Source: an uncultured Limosilactobacillus sp. (GTDB lineage Bacteria > Bacillota > Bacilli > Lactobacillales > Lactobacillaceae). From it: a stretch of DNA of 52,637 bases. A program made the translations under genes and the position numbers. This document shows positions 16,467 to 26,360 of the stretch, piece after piece. Below the pieces are notes generated by a model. That model did not search any database, was not told where the DNA came from, and worked only from the letters and a program-made list of their open reading frames with translations. Position 1 is the first letter of the stretch. Every line of letters starts with the position of its first letter. The stretch lies in contig CALVGV010000018.1 of NCBI GenBank assembly GCA_944327195.1, positions 1-52,637 of the forward strand, written 5' to 3'.

Positions 16467-17045
16467 TTAATTTTCCTCCTCTAGCTTGGTTAGAACTTGT
16501 TTCAAGACCGCCGGGTAGAGCCGGTGCTCGGTTTGGTGCACCCGCGCCTCCAGGCTGTCCACGGTATCGGTTGGCAAAATCGGCACCGCCTCCTGGGCGA
16601 TGATCGGCCCCGAATCGAGGCCGGCGTCGATGTAATGAACGGTTACCCCGGTTTGCTTGTCGCCGGCGTTAAAGGCGCGCTCGATCGAGTGGAGGCCCGG
16701 GTAGGCCGGCAGGAGGGCCGGGTGCAGGTTGACGATCCGGTTGGGAAAGGCATCCAAGATCGTTGGCCCGACCACCCGCAGGTAGCCGGCCAGGGCGATG
16801 AAGTCGATTTGATACTCCTTCAGCAGGGCAAGGAGCCGGTCTTCGTAGGCCTCCTTGCCGCCGCATTCCTTAACGGTGAAGGCCGCCGCCGGCACCTTGA
16901 ACTTGGCCGCCCGCGCCATCACCGGGGCGTCGGGGTGGTTGCAAAAGAGCAGGGCCAACTCCCCCGGCAGGTCGCCTTTTTGGTAGTGCTTGGCGATCAC
17001 CTCGAAGTTGGTGCCGTTGCCCGAGGCCAAAACTGCCACTCTCAT
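16467..17045 (-). CDS. purN: Phosphoribosylglycinamide formyltransferase
   Basis: Folate-dependent formylation of GAR. The 192-residue protein opens with VAVLASGNGTNFEVI and has the active-site block IVNLHPALLPAYPGLHSIE with the catalytic His, and GLDSGPIIAQEAV with the catalytic Asp. Overlaps the end of purM by 4 bp and abuts purH. Confidence 0.95.
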   Translation of the reverse strand: MRVAVLASGNGTNFEVIAKHYQKGDLPGELALLFCNHPDAPVMARAAKFKVPAAAFTVKECGGKEAYEDRLLALLKEYQIDFIALAGYLRVVGPTILDAFPNRIVNLHPALLPAYPGLHSIERAFNAGDKQTGVTVHYIDAGLDSGPIIAQEAVPILPTDTVDSLEARVHQTEHRLYPAVLKQVLTKLEEEN

Positions 17046-18088
17046 TTGCTTACCCCCTTAATCACGAGCTTGTCACCACCGGCCGGCCGCGCTTGCAGCT
17101 GACCGATTTCAAAGGACTCTTCGCCGGCCGCGGCCAGGGCCTCTTGGACGGTGGCCAGGTCAGTTGGCTTGACCGCCAGGACCATCCCCAGGCCCATGTT
17201 GAAGGTGGCGTAGGCGTCGGCGGCGCTGAGCTTGCCGGCGGCCACCAGCCAGTCGAAGATCGGCAGGCGCGGCCAGGTGGCCGGGTCGATCACCGCTTGG
17301 AGGTCGTCGCCAAACATCCGCGGCAGGTTCTCCGGCAGGCCGCCGCCGGTGATCGGGGCCACCCCCTCGATCTGGCCGGCCTTGAGCATTGGCAGGACCG
17401 CTTTGACGTAGATCTTGGTCGGTTCCAGCAGGGCCGCGCCGAGCTGTTGGCCGCCCAGCTCCGCCGGCCGGTCGGCGTAGGTCAGCCCGCTCTCCTTGAC
17501 GATCTGGCGAACCAGCGAGAAGCCGTTGGAGTGGACCCCGCTGGCGGCCAGGCCCACCAGGACGTCGCCGGCGCTCGGCCGGTCGCTGGTCAGCAACTGG
17601 GCCTTCTCCACCACCCCGGTCAGGGCGCCGGCCAGGTCGTACTCGTCAGTCGCGTACATATCGGGCATCTCGGCGGTTTCGCCACCGATCAGGGCACAGC
17701 CGGCCTGGCGACAGCCATCCGCCACCCCGGCGACCAGCTTGGCCAGCTTGGCCGGCCGGTTCTTGCCGGTGGCAATGTAGTCCAGGAAGTAGAGCGGTTC
17801 GGCCCCTTGGGCGAGGACGTCGTTGGCGCACATCGCCACCAGGTCGATGCCGACCGTCTCGTGTTGGTCGAGGGCCTGGGCGATCAGCAGCTTGGTGCCG
17901 ACCCCGTCGGTCCCGCTGACCAGCACCGGGTGGCGGTAGTTGAGGGCGCCGAGGTCAAAGGCGCCGCCGAAGCTGCCCAAGCCGCCAAGGACCCCCGGCC
18001 GCTTGGTGGTGGCCACGTCGGCCTTGATCTTTCTTACGAGCTCGTAACCGGCATTGACGTCGACGCCGGCCTCTTGGTAGCGATTCAC
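17042..18088 (-). CDS. purM: Phosphoribosylformylglycinamidine cyclo-ligase
   Basis: Makes AIR from FGAM with ATP. The 348 residues have the PurM/ThiL-fold blocks VSGTDGVGTKLLIA, VDLVAMCANDVLAQGA and GGETAEMPDMY, and a C-terminal ITGGGLPENLPR. Overlaps purF by 4 bp and purN by 4 bp, so the genes are translationally coupled. Confidence 0.96.
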   Translation of the reverse strand: MNRYQEAGVDVNAGYELVRKIKADVATTKRPGVLGGLGSFGGAFDLGALNYRHPVLVSGTDGVGTKLLIAQALDQHETVGIDLVAMCANDVLAQGAEPLYFLDYIATGKNRPAKLAKLVAGVADGCRQAGCALIGGETAEMPDMYATDEYDLAGALTGVVEKAQLLTSDRPSAGDVLVGLAASGVHSNGFSLVRQIVKESGLTYADRPAELGGQQLGAALLEPTKIYVKAVLPMLKAGQIEGVAPITGGGLPENLPRMFGDDLQAVIDPATWPRLPIFDWLVAAGKLSAADAYATFNMGLGMVLAVKPTDLATVQEALAAAGEESFEIGQLQARPAGGDKLVIKGVSK

Positions 18089-19548
18089 TTGAGCTGCTCC
18101 TTTCGTAAGCGTTGTTCCTGGGCGTTGAAGGAGGCGAGGTAGCTTGCCTCGTAGTCGTAGAGCGGGGTCGGGTAGTCGCCGTTGAAGTAGGCCACCGTCA
18201 GCCCGCCGAAGGGCGCCTTCCCGGCGTCGGGAACGCCGATCGAGTCAATCAGCCCCTGGACGCTGAGAAAATGCAGCGAGTCGGCACCGATCGCCGCCTT
18301 CATCTGGTCGACCGAGTAGTGGGCCGCCATCAACTCCGAGCGGGTCGAGATGTCGATCCCGTAGAAGCACGGGAAGCGGAAGGGCGGCGAGGCGATCAGC
18401 ATGTGGACCTCCTTGGCCCCGGCGTCGCGCAGCATCCGCACGATCCGCTGCGAGGTCGTCCCGCGGACCAGCGAGTCGTCGACCACGGCAACCCGCTTGC
18501 CAGCAACCACCCCGCGGACGGCCGAGAGCTTGAGGGCCACCGCCCGCTCGCGGAGGGCCTGGGTTGGCTGGATGAAGCTGCGGGCCACGTACTGGCTCTT
18601 GATCAGCCCCATTTCGTAGGGCAGGCCAGCCCCCTCGGCGTAACCGGTGGCCGCCGAGAGCGAGGAGTTGGGCACGCCGATCACGATGTCGGCGTCAACC
18701 GGCGCCTCCTGGGCCAGCCGCCGGCCCATCTGCTTGCGGGCGTTGTGGACGGTCACCCCGTGGATGATCGAGTCCGGCCGGGCGAAGTAGACGTACTCCA
18801 TCGAGCAGATCGCCAGCTGGGTTTTATCGGTGAAGCGGTCCTCGTGGAGGCCGTCGCGGTCGATCACCAGCAGTTCGCCCGGTTGGACGTCACGCAGGAG
18901 CTTGGCGCCGACGATGTCGAGGGCGCAGGACTCGCTAGCGACCACGTAGGCCCCGGTCGGCAATTGCCCCAGCACCAGCGGCCGGATCCCGTTCGGGTCG
19001 AGGGCGGCGATCAGGCGGTCCTTTTGCAGAAGGAGGAAGGCGAAGCCGCCGTGGACCTCATTCAAGCTCTGCTTGAGGGCCGGCAGGAAGCCGTCCTTGA
19101 TGTGCTTGCGGATCAGGTGGACTAGGATCTCGGAGTCGGAGTCGGACTGGAAGACCGCCCCCTCGTCTTCGAGCTGGCGGCGCAGGGTGGTGGCGTTGGT
19201 CAGGTTGCCGTTGTGGGCCAGGGCCACGTCACCGTCGTGGAAGCGGAAGAGGAAGGGCTGGACGTTGGCCAGGGCGTTGCTGCCGGCGGTGCCGTAGCGA
19301 ACGTGACCGATCGCCGCCGTCCCGGTCAGGTCATTGAGGTCGGCCGGGTTGGCGAAGACCTGGGCCAAGAGGCCGCGGTCGCGGTGCTGGTGCATCTCCT
19401 CGCCATCGCTAGTGACGATCCCGGCCCCCTCCTGGCCGCGGTGCTGGAGGGTGTGGAGACCGAGGTAGGTCAGGTGGTTGGCGTCCTCAGCGCCAAAGAC
19501 GCCGAAGACCCCACACTCCTCGTTTAGGCTTTTGACTTCAGTTGGCAC
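18085..19548 (-). CDS. purF: Amidophosphoribosyltransferase
   Basis: Committed step of purine synthesis: PRPP plus glutamine gives phosphoribosylamine. The 487 residues begin with a short propeptide before the catalytic Cys12 (NEECGVFG). The glutaminase domain is followed by a PRPP-binding loop [14 protein letters not shown] (354-367). Two of the four cysteines that bind 4Fe-4S in the Bacillus enzyme are recognisable (Cys248 and Cys394), but the C-terminal CxxC pair is replaced by GGLTVAYF (about 448-455), so a normal cluster is unlikely. Start overlaps purL by 25 bp. Confidence 0.95.
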   Translation of the reverse strand: MPTEVKSLNEECGVFGVFGAEDANHLTYLGLHTLQHRGQEGAGIVTSDGEEMHQHRDRGLLAQVFANPADLNDLTGTAAIGHVRYGTAGSNALANVQPFLFRFHDGDVALAHNGNLTNATTLRRQLEDEGAVFQSDSDSEILVHLIRKHIKDGFLPALKQSLNEVHGGFAFLLLQKDRLIAALDPNGIRPLVLGQLPTGAYVVASESCALDIVGAKLLRDVQPGELLVIDRDGLHEDRFTDKTQLAICSMEYVYFARPDSIIHGVTVHNARKQMGRRLAQEAPVDADIVIGVPNSSLSAATGYAEGAGLPYEMGLIKSQYVARSFIQPTQALRERAVALKLSAVRGVVAGKRVAVVDDSLVRGTTSQRIVRMLRDAGAKEVHMLIASPPFRFPCFYGIDISTRSELMAAHYSVDQMKAAIGADSLHFLSVQGLIDSIGVPDAGKAPFGGLTVAYFNGDYPTPLYDYEASYLASFNAQEQRLRKEQLK

Positions 19549-21752
19549 GGGATTGCCTCCTCCCAGGTGGTTTGCAGGGTCGCAACGTTTTCGTTCAGCT
19601 GGCCGTCCTTGAGGGTCGCCTGCAGCCAGTGGCTGGCGGTGACCTCGCCGATTTGCCGGGCGGCGGTGCCGAGGGCGGCCTCGAAGGCCATTTGGTGGCT
19701 GGCCGGCACGGTGACGATGAAGCGGGCCGGGCTCTCGGCAAAGAGCTGGGCCGCCGGCATGTCCTTCAGACCAAGCTTGAAGCCAAGGTCGGTCTTGAAG
19801 AGGGCCTCGGCCAGGGCCACCCCGAGCCCGCCTTCGGCCAGGTCGTGGGCGCTGGCCACGTGGCCGGCCTCCATGGCGGCCAGCAGTTGGCGCTGGGTGG
19901 CGGCGGTGGCAGCAAGGTCGAAGTCGTTCAGGGCGCCGCTGATCTCGCCGGTCAGCATCTTTTGCAGCTCACTGCCGGCAAAGTCGTTGCCGGTGTGGCC
20001 GATCAGGTAGACCAGGTCGCCGGCGTGTTGGGCGGCCATCGGGATCACGTGGGCCAGGTCGCGGATCAGGCCGACCATCCCGATCATCGGTGTCGGGTGG
20101 ATTGCCTGGCCGTTGTTTTCGTTGTAGAGGGAAACGTTCCCGGAGATGACCGGGGTGTCGAAGGCCCGGCAGGCGGCCGCCATCCCCAGCACCGAGTGGT
20201 GGAGTTCCCAGAAGATTTCCGGGTCGGTCGGGTCGCCGTAGTTGAGGCAGTCGGTGATCGCCAGCGGTTGGGCCCCGGAAGCGACGATGTTGGCCGCCGC
20301 CTCGGCCACCGCCAGCTTGCCGCCGATCTCGGGATCGAGGTAGACGAAGCGGCCGTTGCCGTCGGTGGTCATTGCCAGGCCCTTCTTGGTGCCGCGGACG
20401 CGGAGGACGCCGGCGTCGGAGCCGGGGCCGACCACGGTCGCGGTTTGGACCATCGAGTCGTACTGTTCAAAGAAAATTGACTTGTCGGCAACCGTGCTCT
20501 GGGCCAGCAGCTGGCGGAGGGTGGCACCGGCGTCGGTGATTTCCGGCAGCCAGGCGGCCGCTTGGCGGGCGGCGGCGAGGCGGGCCGGTTCGCGTTCTTC
20601 GCTCTCTTCTTCGAGGACGTCCTCGGTCAAAGTGGTGACCGGGATGTTGCAGACCACCTGGCCGTCGTGGTGAAGGACGTAGTCGTGACCGTCAGTGATC
20701 CGGCCGATCACCACGGCGGCGAGGTCGAAGTCCTCAAAGATTTTTTGGACGTCTGCTTCGTGGCCCTTGACCACGCAGAGAAGCATCCGTTCCTGCGATT
20801 CGGAGAGCATGATTTCGTAGGCCGACATGTTTGGTTCCCGTTGCGGTACCAGGTCGAGGTTGAGCTCCATCCCGGCGCCCCCCTCGGTGGCCATTTCGGC
20901 ACTCGAGGAGACGATCCCGGCCGCCCCCATGTCCTGGATGCCGACCAGCCAGTCCGGGTGCTCCTGGATCAGCTTTAAGCAGGCCTCCATCAGCAGCTTT
21001 TCCATGAAGGGGTCGCCGACTTGCACGGCCGAGCGCTGGGTGGCGTGTTCATCGGAGAAGTCGGCCGAGGCGAAGGTCGCCCCGTGGATGCCGTCGCGGC
21101 CGGTCTTGGCGCCGACGTACATCACGGCGTTGCCGACCCCGTTGGCAACCCCCTTTTGCAGCTGGTCCTGGTCCATCAACCCGACGCTCATCGCGTTGAC
21201 CAGCAGGTTGCCCGAGTAGCAGGGGTCAAAGGTGGTTTCGCCGGCCACGGTTGGGATCCCCATGCAGTTGCCGTAGTCGCCGATCCCCTTGACGGTGTTT
21301 TGGACCTTCATCCGCATCTTCGGGTCGCTCAGTTCGCCGAAGTGGAGCGAGTCGAGCGAGGCGATCGGCCGCGCCCCCATCGAGAAGATGTCGCGCAGGA
21401 TGCCACCGACCCCGGTTGCCGCCCCCTGGTAGGGTTCAACCGTTGAGGGGTGGTTGTGGCTTTCGGCCTTGAAGACGACCGCCTGGCCGTCGTCAATGTC
21501 GACCACCCCGGCCCCTTCACCCGGCCCCTGCAGGACGCGGGCGTTCTTGTTGGGGAAGAGGCGGAGGACCGGCTTGGACTTCTTGTAGGAGCAGTGCTCG
21601 CTCCACATTGCCGAGTAGAGGCCGGTCTCGGTGTAGTTTGGCAGGCGGTGGAGGAGGGTGTCGGCGATGTAGTTGTACTCGCGTTCACTCAGGCTCCAGT
21701 CGAGGTAGGGCTTTTGGGCCTTGATTTCTTCGGGGGTCATTGCTTGTTTCAT
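19524..21752 (-). CDS. purL: FGAM synthase large subunit
   Basis: ATP-dependent conversion of FGAR to FGAM using ammonia channelled from PurQ. The 742-residue length is that of the small PurL of Gram-positive bacteria, which works with separate PurQ and PurS, both encoded next to it. Visible blocks are [54 protein letters not shown] and SGNVSLYNE. It overlaps purF by 25 bp and touches purQ at its start. Confidence 0.96.
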   Translation of the reverse strand: MKQAMTPEEIKAQKPYLDWSLSEREYNYIADTLLHRLPNYTETGLYSAMWSEHCSYKKSKPVLRLFPNKNARVLQGPGEGAGVVDIDDGQAVVFKAESHNHPSTVEPYQGAATGVGGILRDIFSMGARPIASLDSLHFGELSDPKMRMKVQNTVKGIGDYGNCMGIPTVAGETTFDPCYSGNLLVNAMSVGLMDQDQLQKGVANGVGNAVMYVGAKTGRDGIHGATFASADFSDEHATQRSAVQVGDPFMEKLLMEACLKLIQEHPDWLVGIQDMGAAGIVSSSAEMATEGGAGMELNLDLVPQREPNMSAYEIMLSESQERMLLCVVKGHEADVQKIFEDFDLAAVVIGRITDGHDYVLHHDGQVVCNIPVTTLTEDVLEEESEEREPARLAAARQAAAWLPEITDAGATLRQLLAQSTVADKSIFFEQYDSMVQTATVVGPGSDAGVLRVRGTKKGLAMTTDGNGRFVYLDPEIGGKLAVAEAAANIVASGAQPLAITDCLNYGDPTDPEIFWELHHSVLGMAAACRAFDTPVISGNVSLYNENNGQAIHPTPMIGMVGLIRDLAHVIPMAAQHAGDLVYLIGHTGNDFAGSELQKMLTGEISGALNDFDLAATAATQRQLLAAMEAGHVASAHDLAEGGLGVALAEALFKTDLGFKLGLKDMPAAQLFAESPARFIVTVPASHQMAFEAALGTAARQIGEVTASHWLQATLKDGQLNENVATLQTTWEEAIPCQLKSKA

Positions 21753-22423
21753 TAGTGCGCCTCCTGCAGGGTGGCAAACAGGGATTCAAAGAGCGGTTGG
21801 CCGTTGGTGTTGCCGAGGACGGCGGCGACGGCCCGTTCCGGGTGGGGCATCATGCCGAGGACGTTGCCGGCGGCGTTGGTGACCCCGGCGATGTTGTTCA
21901 GGCTGCCGTTCGGGTTCTCGCCGGCGTAGCGAAAGGCCACCTGGCCATTGTCCTCCAGCCGGTCGAGGGTCTCCTGGTCGGCGAAGAAGCAACCGTCGGC
22001 GTGGGCAATTGGCAGGTCGATTCGCTGGTGGGCCTGGTAGTGACTGGTGAAGGGGGTGCGGTTGTTGGTGACCTCGAGGGCAACCGTCTTGCAGACGAAG
22101 CGCTGGGAGAGGTTTTGCTTGAGCGCCCCCGGCAAGAGGCCGGCCTCGGTCAGGATCTGGAAGCCGTTGCAGGTGCCAAAGACCGGGTAGCCGGCCTTGG
22201 CGAGGCGGATCACCTCGGTCATCACCGGGGCGAAGCGGGCGATCGCGCCGGCCCGCAGATAGTCGCCGTAGGAGAAGCCGCCGGGAATCAGCACCGCCGA
22301 GTAGCCGGCCAGGCTGGTGGCGCGGTGGGAAACGAATTCGGCCACCCCGCCGAGGTCGTTGACGGCGTTGAATAGGTCGCGGTCACAGTTGGAGCCGGGA
22401 AAGACGATTACGGCAATTTTCAT
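21752..22423 (-). CDS. purQ: FGAM synthase glutaminase subunit
   Basis: Class I glutamine amidotransferase releasing ammonia for PurL. The 223-residue protein starts [14 protein letters not shown] and has [19 protein letters not shown] with the nucleophilic Cys, plus the catalytic dyad region MMPHPERA. Lies between purS (2-bp gap) and purL (1-bp overlap). Confidence 0.96.
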   Translation of the reverse strand: MKIAVIVFPGSNCDRDLFNAVNDLGGVAEFVSHRATSLAGYSAVLIPGGFSYGDYLRAGAIARFAPVMTEVIRLAKAGYPVFGTCNGFQILTEAGLLPGALKQNLSQRFVCKTVALEVTNNRTPFTSHYQAHQRIDLPIAHADGCFFADQETLDRLEDNGQVAFRYAGENPNGSLNNIAGVTNAAGNVLGMMPHPERAVAAVLGNTNGQPLFESLFATLQEAH

Positions 22424-22425
22424 GG

Positions 22426-22668
22426 CTAGTCCCCCATCACTTGGTAGTCGTAGGTCTCCATGTTGAAGTTGACCAGCAGCTGATCAGCGATTTGCTTGAC
22501 GCTGGTCTCAACGTCGCTCGCCCCATCGGCGAAGGTGACGTCGAAGAACTTGCCGACGGTCACCGCCTCAACCTCCTCGTGGCCAAGGGTGTGGATGGCG
22601 TCCTTGATCGTTTCCCCCTGGGGGTCAAAAACCGATTGCTTGTAGGTGACGAAAATCCGAACTTTCAT
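22426..22668 (-). CDS. purS: FGAM synthase PurS subunit
   Basis: An 80-residue protein bridging PurQ and PurL. It shows the PurS pattern [19 protein letters not shown] and ends in [14 protein letters not shown]. Its start overlaps the purC stop by one base. Confidence 0.94.
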   Translation of the reverse strand: MKVRIFVTYKQSVFDPQGETIKDAIHTLGHEEVEAVTVGKFFDVTFADGASDVETSVKQIADQLLVNFNMETYDYQVMGD

Positions 22669-23387
22669 TACTTTTCCTCCTCGATGGCGGCTTGCAGGCG
22701 GTGGTGAACTTCTTCGTAGGTGCTGGTGAGGTCGGCCAGGTGGCGGCGGTAGACGTCCTTGTCGAGGTGGTCACCGGACTGCAGGTCCCAGAGGCGGCAG
22801 TTGTCCGGCGAGAATTCGTCGGCCAGGATGATGTGCCCGTCGGCGAGGCGGCCAAACTCGAGCTTGAAGTCGACCAGCCGCATGCCGGCCTTTTCAAAGA
22901 GCGGGGTCAGCAGGTCGTCGACTTGTTGGCAGAGGGCCCACATCTGGTCGAGCTCTTCTTGGCTGGCGATTTCCAGGGCCGTGGTGGCCGAGGCGTTGAT
23001 GAAGGGGTCGTCCAGCTGGTCGGACTTGAAGAAGGTTTCCTGCACCGGGTGCGGCAGGGATTGTCCTTCCTTGAGGCCGTAGCGGCTGGCGAAGTGGCCG
23101 GCGACGACGTTGCGGGTGACGAACTCGAGCGGGATCATCGTGCACTTCTTGACCAGTTCCTCGGTCGGCGACAGCTGCTTGATCAGGTGGGTTTCGATCC
23201 CGTGGTCCTTGAGGTAGGCAAAGACCAGGTCGGAGATCGCCTTGGCCGCCTGGCCCTTCCCGGCGAAGTGGTCCTTTTGCTTGCCGTTTAGGGCCGTGGC
23301 CTGGTCGAGGTAGACCACCCGCAGGACGGCGGGGTCGTCGGTTTGCCACATCTGCTTTGCTTTTCCGCTGTACAAGAGCTTTTCCAT
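22668..23387 (-). CDS. purC: SAICAR synthetase
   Basis: Condenses CAIR with aspartate. The 239 residues include LLYSGKAKQMW, the signature MIPLEFVTRNVVAGHF and LVDFKLEFGR near position 178. First gene of the operon: AAGGAGATAAG precedes the ATG, and the promoter lies about 70 bp upstream. Confidence 0.96.
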   Translation of the reverse strand: MEKLLYSGKAKQMWQTDDPAVLRVVYLDQATALNGKQKDHFAGKGQAAKAISDLVFAYLKDHGIETHLIKQLSPTEELVKKCTMIPLEFVTRNVVAGHFASRYGLKEGQSLPHPVQETFFKSDQLDDPFINASATTALEIASQEELDQMWALCQQVDDLLTPLFEKAGMRLVDFKLEFGRLADGHIILADEFSPDNCRLWDLQSGDHLDKDVYRRHLADLTSTYEEVHHRLQAAIEEEK

Positions 23388-23407
23388 CTGGCTTATCTCC
23401 TTAAAAT

Positions 23408-23524
23408 CCGAACGTTAATCACAAACAACTAATATTCATTCGCTATTACCCCGTAAGGATAACAGCAGTCTGCGGAGATTTCAAGAACTTTATCTGGTAA
23501 AAGCATTTAAATATTCGGGAAAAC
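23408..23524 (-). promoter_or_regulatory. pur operon promoter with PurR boxes
   Basis: On the minus strand TTGAAA (23479-23484), a 17-bp spacer and TATCCT (23456-23461). PurBox-like sites (consensus AWWWCCGAACWWT) are AAAATCCGAACGTT in the leader near the ribosome binding site (23404-23417) and two weaker oppositely oriented ones upstream around GAACTTTAT (23486) and ATTCGGGAAAA (23513). The last two are spaced as at purE. This fits PurR control responsive to PRPP. Confidence 0.65.
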
Positions 23525-23574
23525 GGTAATTTTCAACTTACTGGCTGCGAGGAAGTTCAGCCTGCCTGAAGGCC

Positions 23575-23610
23575 GCAAAAAGCCCCGCTCCCCAGGCAGG
23601 GAGCAGGGCA
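23575..23610 (-). terminator. Terminator of the MFS gene
   Basis: Minus-strand GCCCTGCTCCC/GGGGAGCGGGGC hairpin followed by TTTTT, just after the MFS stop. Confidence 0.85.
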
Positions 23611-23618
23611 AGTTTTCA

Positions 23619-24947
23619 TTAATTGGTCTGCTTTTGCGGGTTGGTTTCGGGGGCGAAGAAGGCGCAGACCGCCGTCCCCGCCAGGAGCACCAGGCCGCAG
23701 ACCAGCATCGTGACCGCGGCGCCGAAGCGGTTGACGATCAGCGGCAGGAGGAAGGTACCGCCGGCGGCGCCGACCCGGCTCATCATGATCACGAAGCCGA
23801 CCCCGGTGGCGCGCACCTTGAGGTCAAAGAGCTCGGTCGTGTAGGCGTAGTCGAGTAAAAGCGAGGCCGACAGGGCCAGGGCAAAGACCACGAAGAGGGC
23901 CAGCAGGAGGGTCACCTGGCTGGTGCCCAGCAGGCCCATCGCCAGCAGGCAGGCGGTGGCGAGGCCGAAGGTGGTCAAGAGGAAGGGCCGCCGGCCAACC
24001 CGGTTGAAGACAGCGATCCCGAGGAAGTTGCCGCCGAGGAGGGCCCCGTTATAGAGGAGGCCGGAGAAGAACTGGTTGCCGATCCCCATCTTGGCCAGCA
24101 GGAGCGGCAGGAAGATGCTGATGCCGAAGAAGGAGAAGGCCTGGGTGGCGTAAAAGGCGCTGCCGACCAGGGTGCCGCGCCAGTAGCGCTTGGAAAAGAG
24201 GACCGTCCAGGACGACTGGCGGGCCGGCTTGAGGGAGAACCACTGCTTGGGCAGGCGCCAGCGCGGGCCCATCCGCTTGGTGACCACCCGCTGGGCCGCC
24301 TTGGGTTTGCCGTGACTGGCCAGCCAGGCCGGCGAGGCCGGCAGCTTGACGACCGTCCGGAAGATCGCCGTCACCAGGCCAAAGATCGCCGAGGAGGCCA
24401 GCAACCAGCGCCAGCCCGGCACCAGGTAGCCGGCGGCAAAAGAAAGGGCAAAGCCAACCGCCCAGTAGATCAATAGGTTGGTTTGCTTGGCGGCGCCGTG
24501 CTTCTTGGGCAGCCACTCGACCAAAAGGGCGTTGCCGACGGTGTAATCGATCGCCATCATCAACCCGAGGCCGACCCGGAGCAAGAAGAGGGCCAGCGGA
24601 CTGCTAAAGAAGAACTGAAGGGCGGCCAGGAGGGCAAAGAGGTACATGTTCCCCCGCAAGAGCCGCTTGCGGCCGAAGCGATCGGCCAAGCGGCCCATCA
24701 CCGCGCTCCCGGCCAGGCCGATCAGGGAACCGGCCCCGAGCAGGCCCAGCCAGGTGTCGGAAAAGCCGAGCTGGCTCTGGGCGCTGGCAAAGGCGGTCCC
24801 GGCCACCCCGAGGGTGTAGCCGCAGGCCACCTGGCCGAGGAGGATCGCCCCGTAGACCTCGGCGTGCACCGGGAGGAGGGGGGCGGTCTTGAAGTTGGTC
24901 TTCGTTCTAATTAACCAGTTGGGTTGATTGGGCGTGTCGATAGGCAT
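23619..24947 (-). CDS. MFS transporter, sugar-porter-like
   Basis: A 442-residue protein with twelve membrane segments. MFS motif A appears after helix 2 (GRLADRFGRKRLL) and again after helix 8 (FNRVGRRPF). Sugar-porter-like relics are PASPAWL before the central loop and APETN at the C-terminus, though both deviate from PESPR and PETK. The substrate is unknown; a sugar, polyol or organic acid is likely. The ATG at 24947 is favoured over a GTG one codon upstream because of AAAGGA spacing. It is divergent from the LacI gene at 25243, which may regulate it. Confidence 0.8.
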   Translation of the reverse strand: MPIDTPNQPNWLIRTKTNFKTAPLLPVHAEVYGAILLGQVACGYTLGVAGTAFASAQSQLGFSDTWLGLLGAGSLIGLAGSAVMGRLADRFGRKRLLRGNMYLFALLAALQFFFSSPLALFLLRVGLGLMMAIDYTVGNALLVEWLPKKHGAAKQTNLLIYWAVGFALSFAAGYLVPGWRWLLASSAIFGLVTAIFRTVVKLPASPAWLASHGKPKAAQRVVTKRMGPRWRLPKQWFSLKPARQSSWTVLFSKRYWRGTLVGSAFYATQAFSFFGISIFLPLLLAKMGIGNQFFSGLLYNGALLGGNFLGIAVFNRVGRRPFLLTTFGLATACLLAMGLLGTSQVTLLLALFVVFALALSASLLLDYAYTTELFDLKVRATGVGFVIMMSRVGAAGGTFLLPLIVNRFGAAVTMLVCGLVLLAGTAVCAFFAPETNPQKQTN

Positions 24948-25121
24948 CACGATCCTTTCTTATGCGAGAAGTGTTAATTCCACCCTAGCGGTTTTTCTCA
25001 TCATTTTCAAATGAAGTCCGGGGAGCCACCCCGGTGGAGGGCACGCCCGGCCGGTCTTCATACCTGGTTTTTAAAACTTTCTAAAGGCAGATTAAGACCA
25101 GCTGGTTTTGGTGATTCCCCC

Positions 25122-25150
25122 TTGACCTGAAACGCGTTTCATACTGTAAT
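25122..25150 (+). promoter_or_regulatory. Promoter with LacI operator filling the spacer
   Basis: TTGACC (25122-25127), a 17-bp spacer and TGTAAT (25145-25150). The palindrome TGAAACGCGTTTCA (25128-25141) occupies nearly the whole spacer, so a bound repressor would block RNA polymerase. The same TTGACC-palindrome block recurs before the HAD genes. Elsewhere in 24951-25242 only a weak MFS promoter (TTGAAA-17-TAGGGT, minus) is seen. Confidence 0.75.
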
Positions 25151-25242
25151 TTGAAAGGGAACCCGCCGGCGGTCAACCGGACATTTGCCGCCGGCCGGTC
25201 AATCTTGATGGAAGCATTTCTTAAACCAAGGGAGGGAACAGG

Positions 25243-26217
25243 ATGGCCACGATCCGGGACGTCGCCAAGCAGAGCGGCTACTCAATCACCACCGTCTCGC
25301 GGGTGATCAACCAGCACGGCTACGTGTCAGCCGCGGCCAGGGAGAAGATCACCGCCGTCATCCGGGAGCTCAACTACGTGCCCAACGGGGTCGCCCGCGA
25401 CCTGAGCATCGGTACCACCCACAACATCGGCGTCGTCTTGCCCCACCTCGACCACCCCTACTTCAGCCAACTGGTGAAGGGGATCGTGGCCGCCTCCTTC
25501 CCCTCTTCCTACCGGATCACCCTCCTGCCCTCCCAGTACGACGAGCACCGCGAGCGCCGCTACCTCGATCAGTTGCGGCGCAAGCTCTTCGACGGGCTGA
25601 TCTTTGCCTCGCGGGCAATCAGCCTCGACCAGCTGGCCGCCTGCCGCGACTGGGGCGCCCTGGTGGTCTGCGAGGACCCCGGCGAGCGGCCGCTGTCGGC
25701 GGTCTACTCCCGCCGCCAGGACGGCTACCTGGCCGCCCTGAACTGGCTGAAGGGCCAGGGCCACTCCCGGCTGGCCTTCCTGCTGGCGCGGCCCAAGGAC
25801 CAGTCGGCCACCTCGACCGCCGTCTTGACCGCCTTTCACCAGGTCTACGGCCCCCAGGCGGTGGCGACAATCTTCGACACCGTGCCCGACGACTTCAACG
25901 CCGGCTACCGGCTGGGTCACCGCCTGCAACGGAGCAGGCCGAGCGCGGTCTTCGTCAACGGCGACGCGATTGCCGCCGGCCTGAAGCAGGCCTACGCCGA
26001 GGCCGGCATCCCCCAGCCCCTGCTGATCGGCCAGGAAAACCAGCTGGCCGGGCAACTGCTGGGCCTGCCGACGATCGATAACCACCTGGTCGAGCTGGGC
26101 CAGCGGGCCTTCGCCCTGGCGGCCATCCCGCCGGCCAGCCCGAAGAAGGTGGCGGTGCCGGCCAGTTTCCTGCTGGGGATCCAGCGCCAACCGGCCCGCT
26201 GGTGGCCGGGACAGTAA
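25243..26217 (+). CDS. LacI-family regulator (second)
   Basis: A 324-residue repressor. The helix-turn-helix (residues 3-25, IRDVAKQSGYSITTVSRVIN) and hinge HGYVSAAAREKITAVIREL are followed by a ligand-binding core opening NIGVVLPHLDHPYFSQL. Its own promoter and that of the next operon carry the palindrome TGAAACGCGTTTCA with a central CG, typical of LacI/GalR sites, so autoregulation and control of the HAD operon are inferred. Divergent from the MFS transporter. Palindromes of this kind are also bound by CcpA, so catabolite control is an alternative reading. Confidence 0.85.
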   Translation: MATIRDVAKQSGYSITTVSRVINQHGYVSAAAREKITAVIRELNYVPNGVARDLSIGTTHNIGVVLPHLDHPYFSQLVKGIVAASFPSSYRITLLPSQYDEHRERRYLDQLRRKLFDGLIFASRAISLDQLAACRDWGALVVCEDPGERPLSAVYSRRQDGYLAALNWLKGQGHSRLAFLLARPKDQSATSTAVLTAFHQVYGPQAVATIFDTVPDDFNAGYRLGHRLQRSRPSAVFVNGDAIAAGLKQAYAEAGIPQPLLIGQENQLAGQLLGLPTIDNHLVELGQRAFALAAIPPASPKKVAVPASFLLGIQRQPARWWPGQ

Positions 26218-26256
26218 GCAAACGGGGAACCAACCCAGCGGCTGGTTCCCCGTTTG
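26218..26256 (+). terminator. Terminator of the LacI gene
   Basis: GCAAACGGGGAACCA/TGGTTCCCCGTTTGC hairpin immediately after the stop codon. The following tail is only modestly T-rich. Confidence 0.7.
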
Positions 26257-26287
26257 CTGTATAATTAAAATAATTTAGGATTTCTCC

Positions 26288-26318
26288 TTGACCTGAAACG
26301 CGTTTCCCCAGCTATCCT
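26288..26318 (+). promoter_or_regulatory. HAD operon promoter with LacI operator
   Basis: TTGACC (26288-26293), the palindrome TGAAACGCGTTTCC (26294-26307) and TATCCT (26313-26318). The spacer is 19 bp, or 18 if the -10 is shifted one base, longer than at the LacI promoter. The block TTGACCTGAAACGCGTTTC is identical at both promoters. Confidence 0.7.
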
Positions 26319-26360
26319 CGGGGTGAATTCAAGCCGCGCTTTCAGATTGGAGGAATCACC

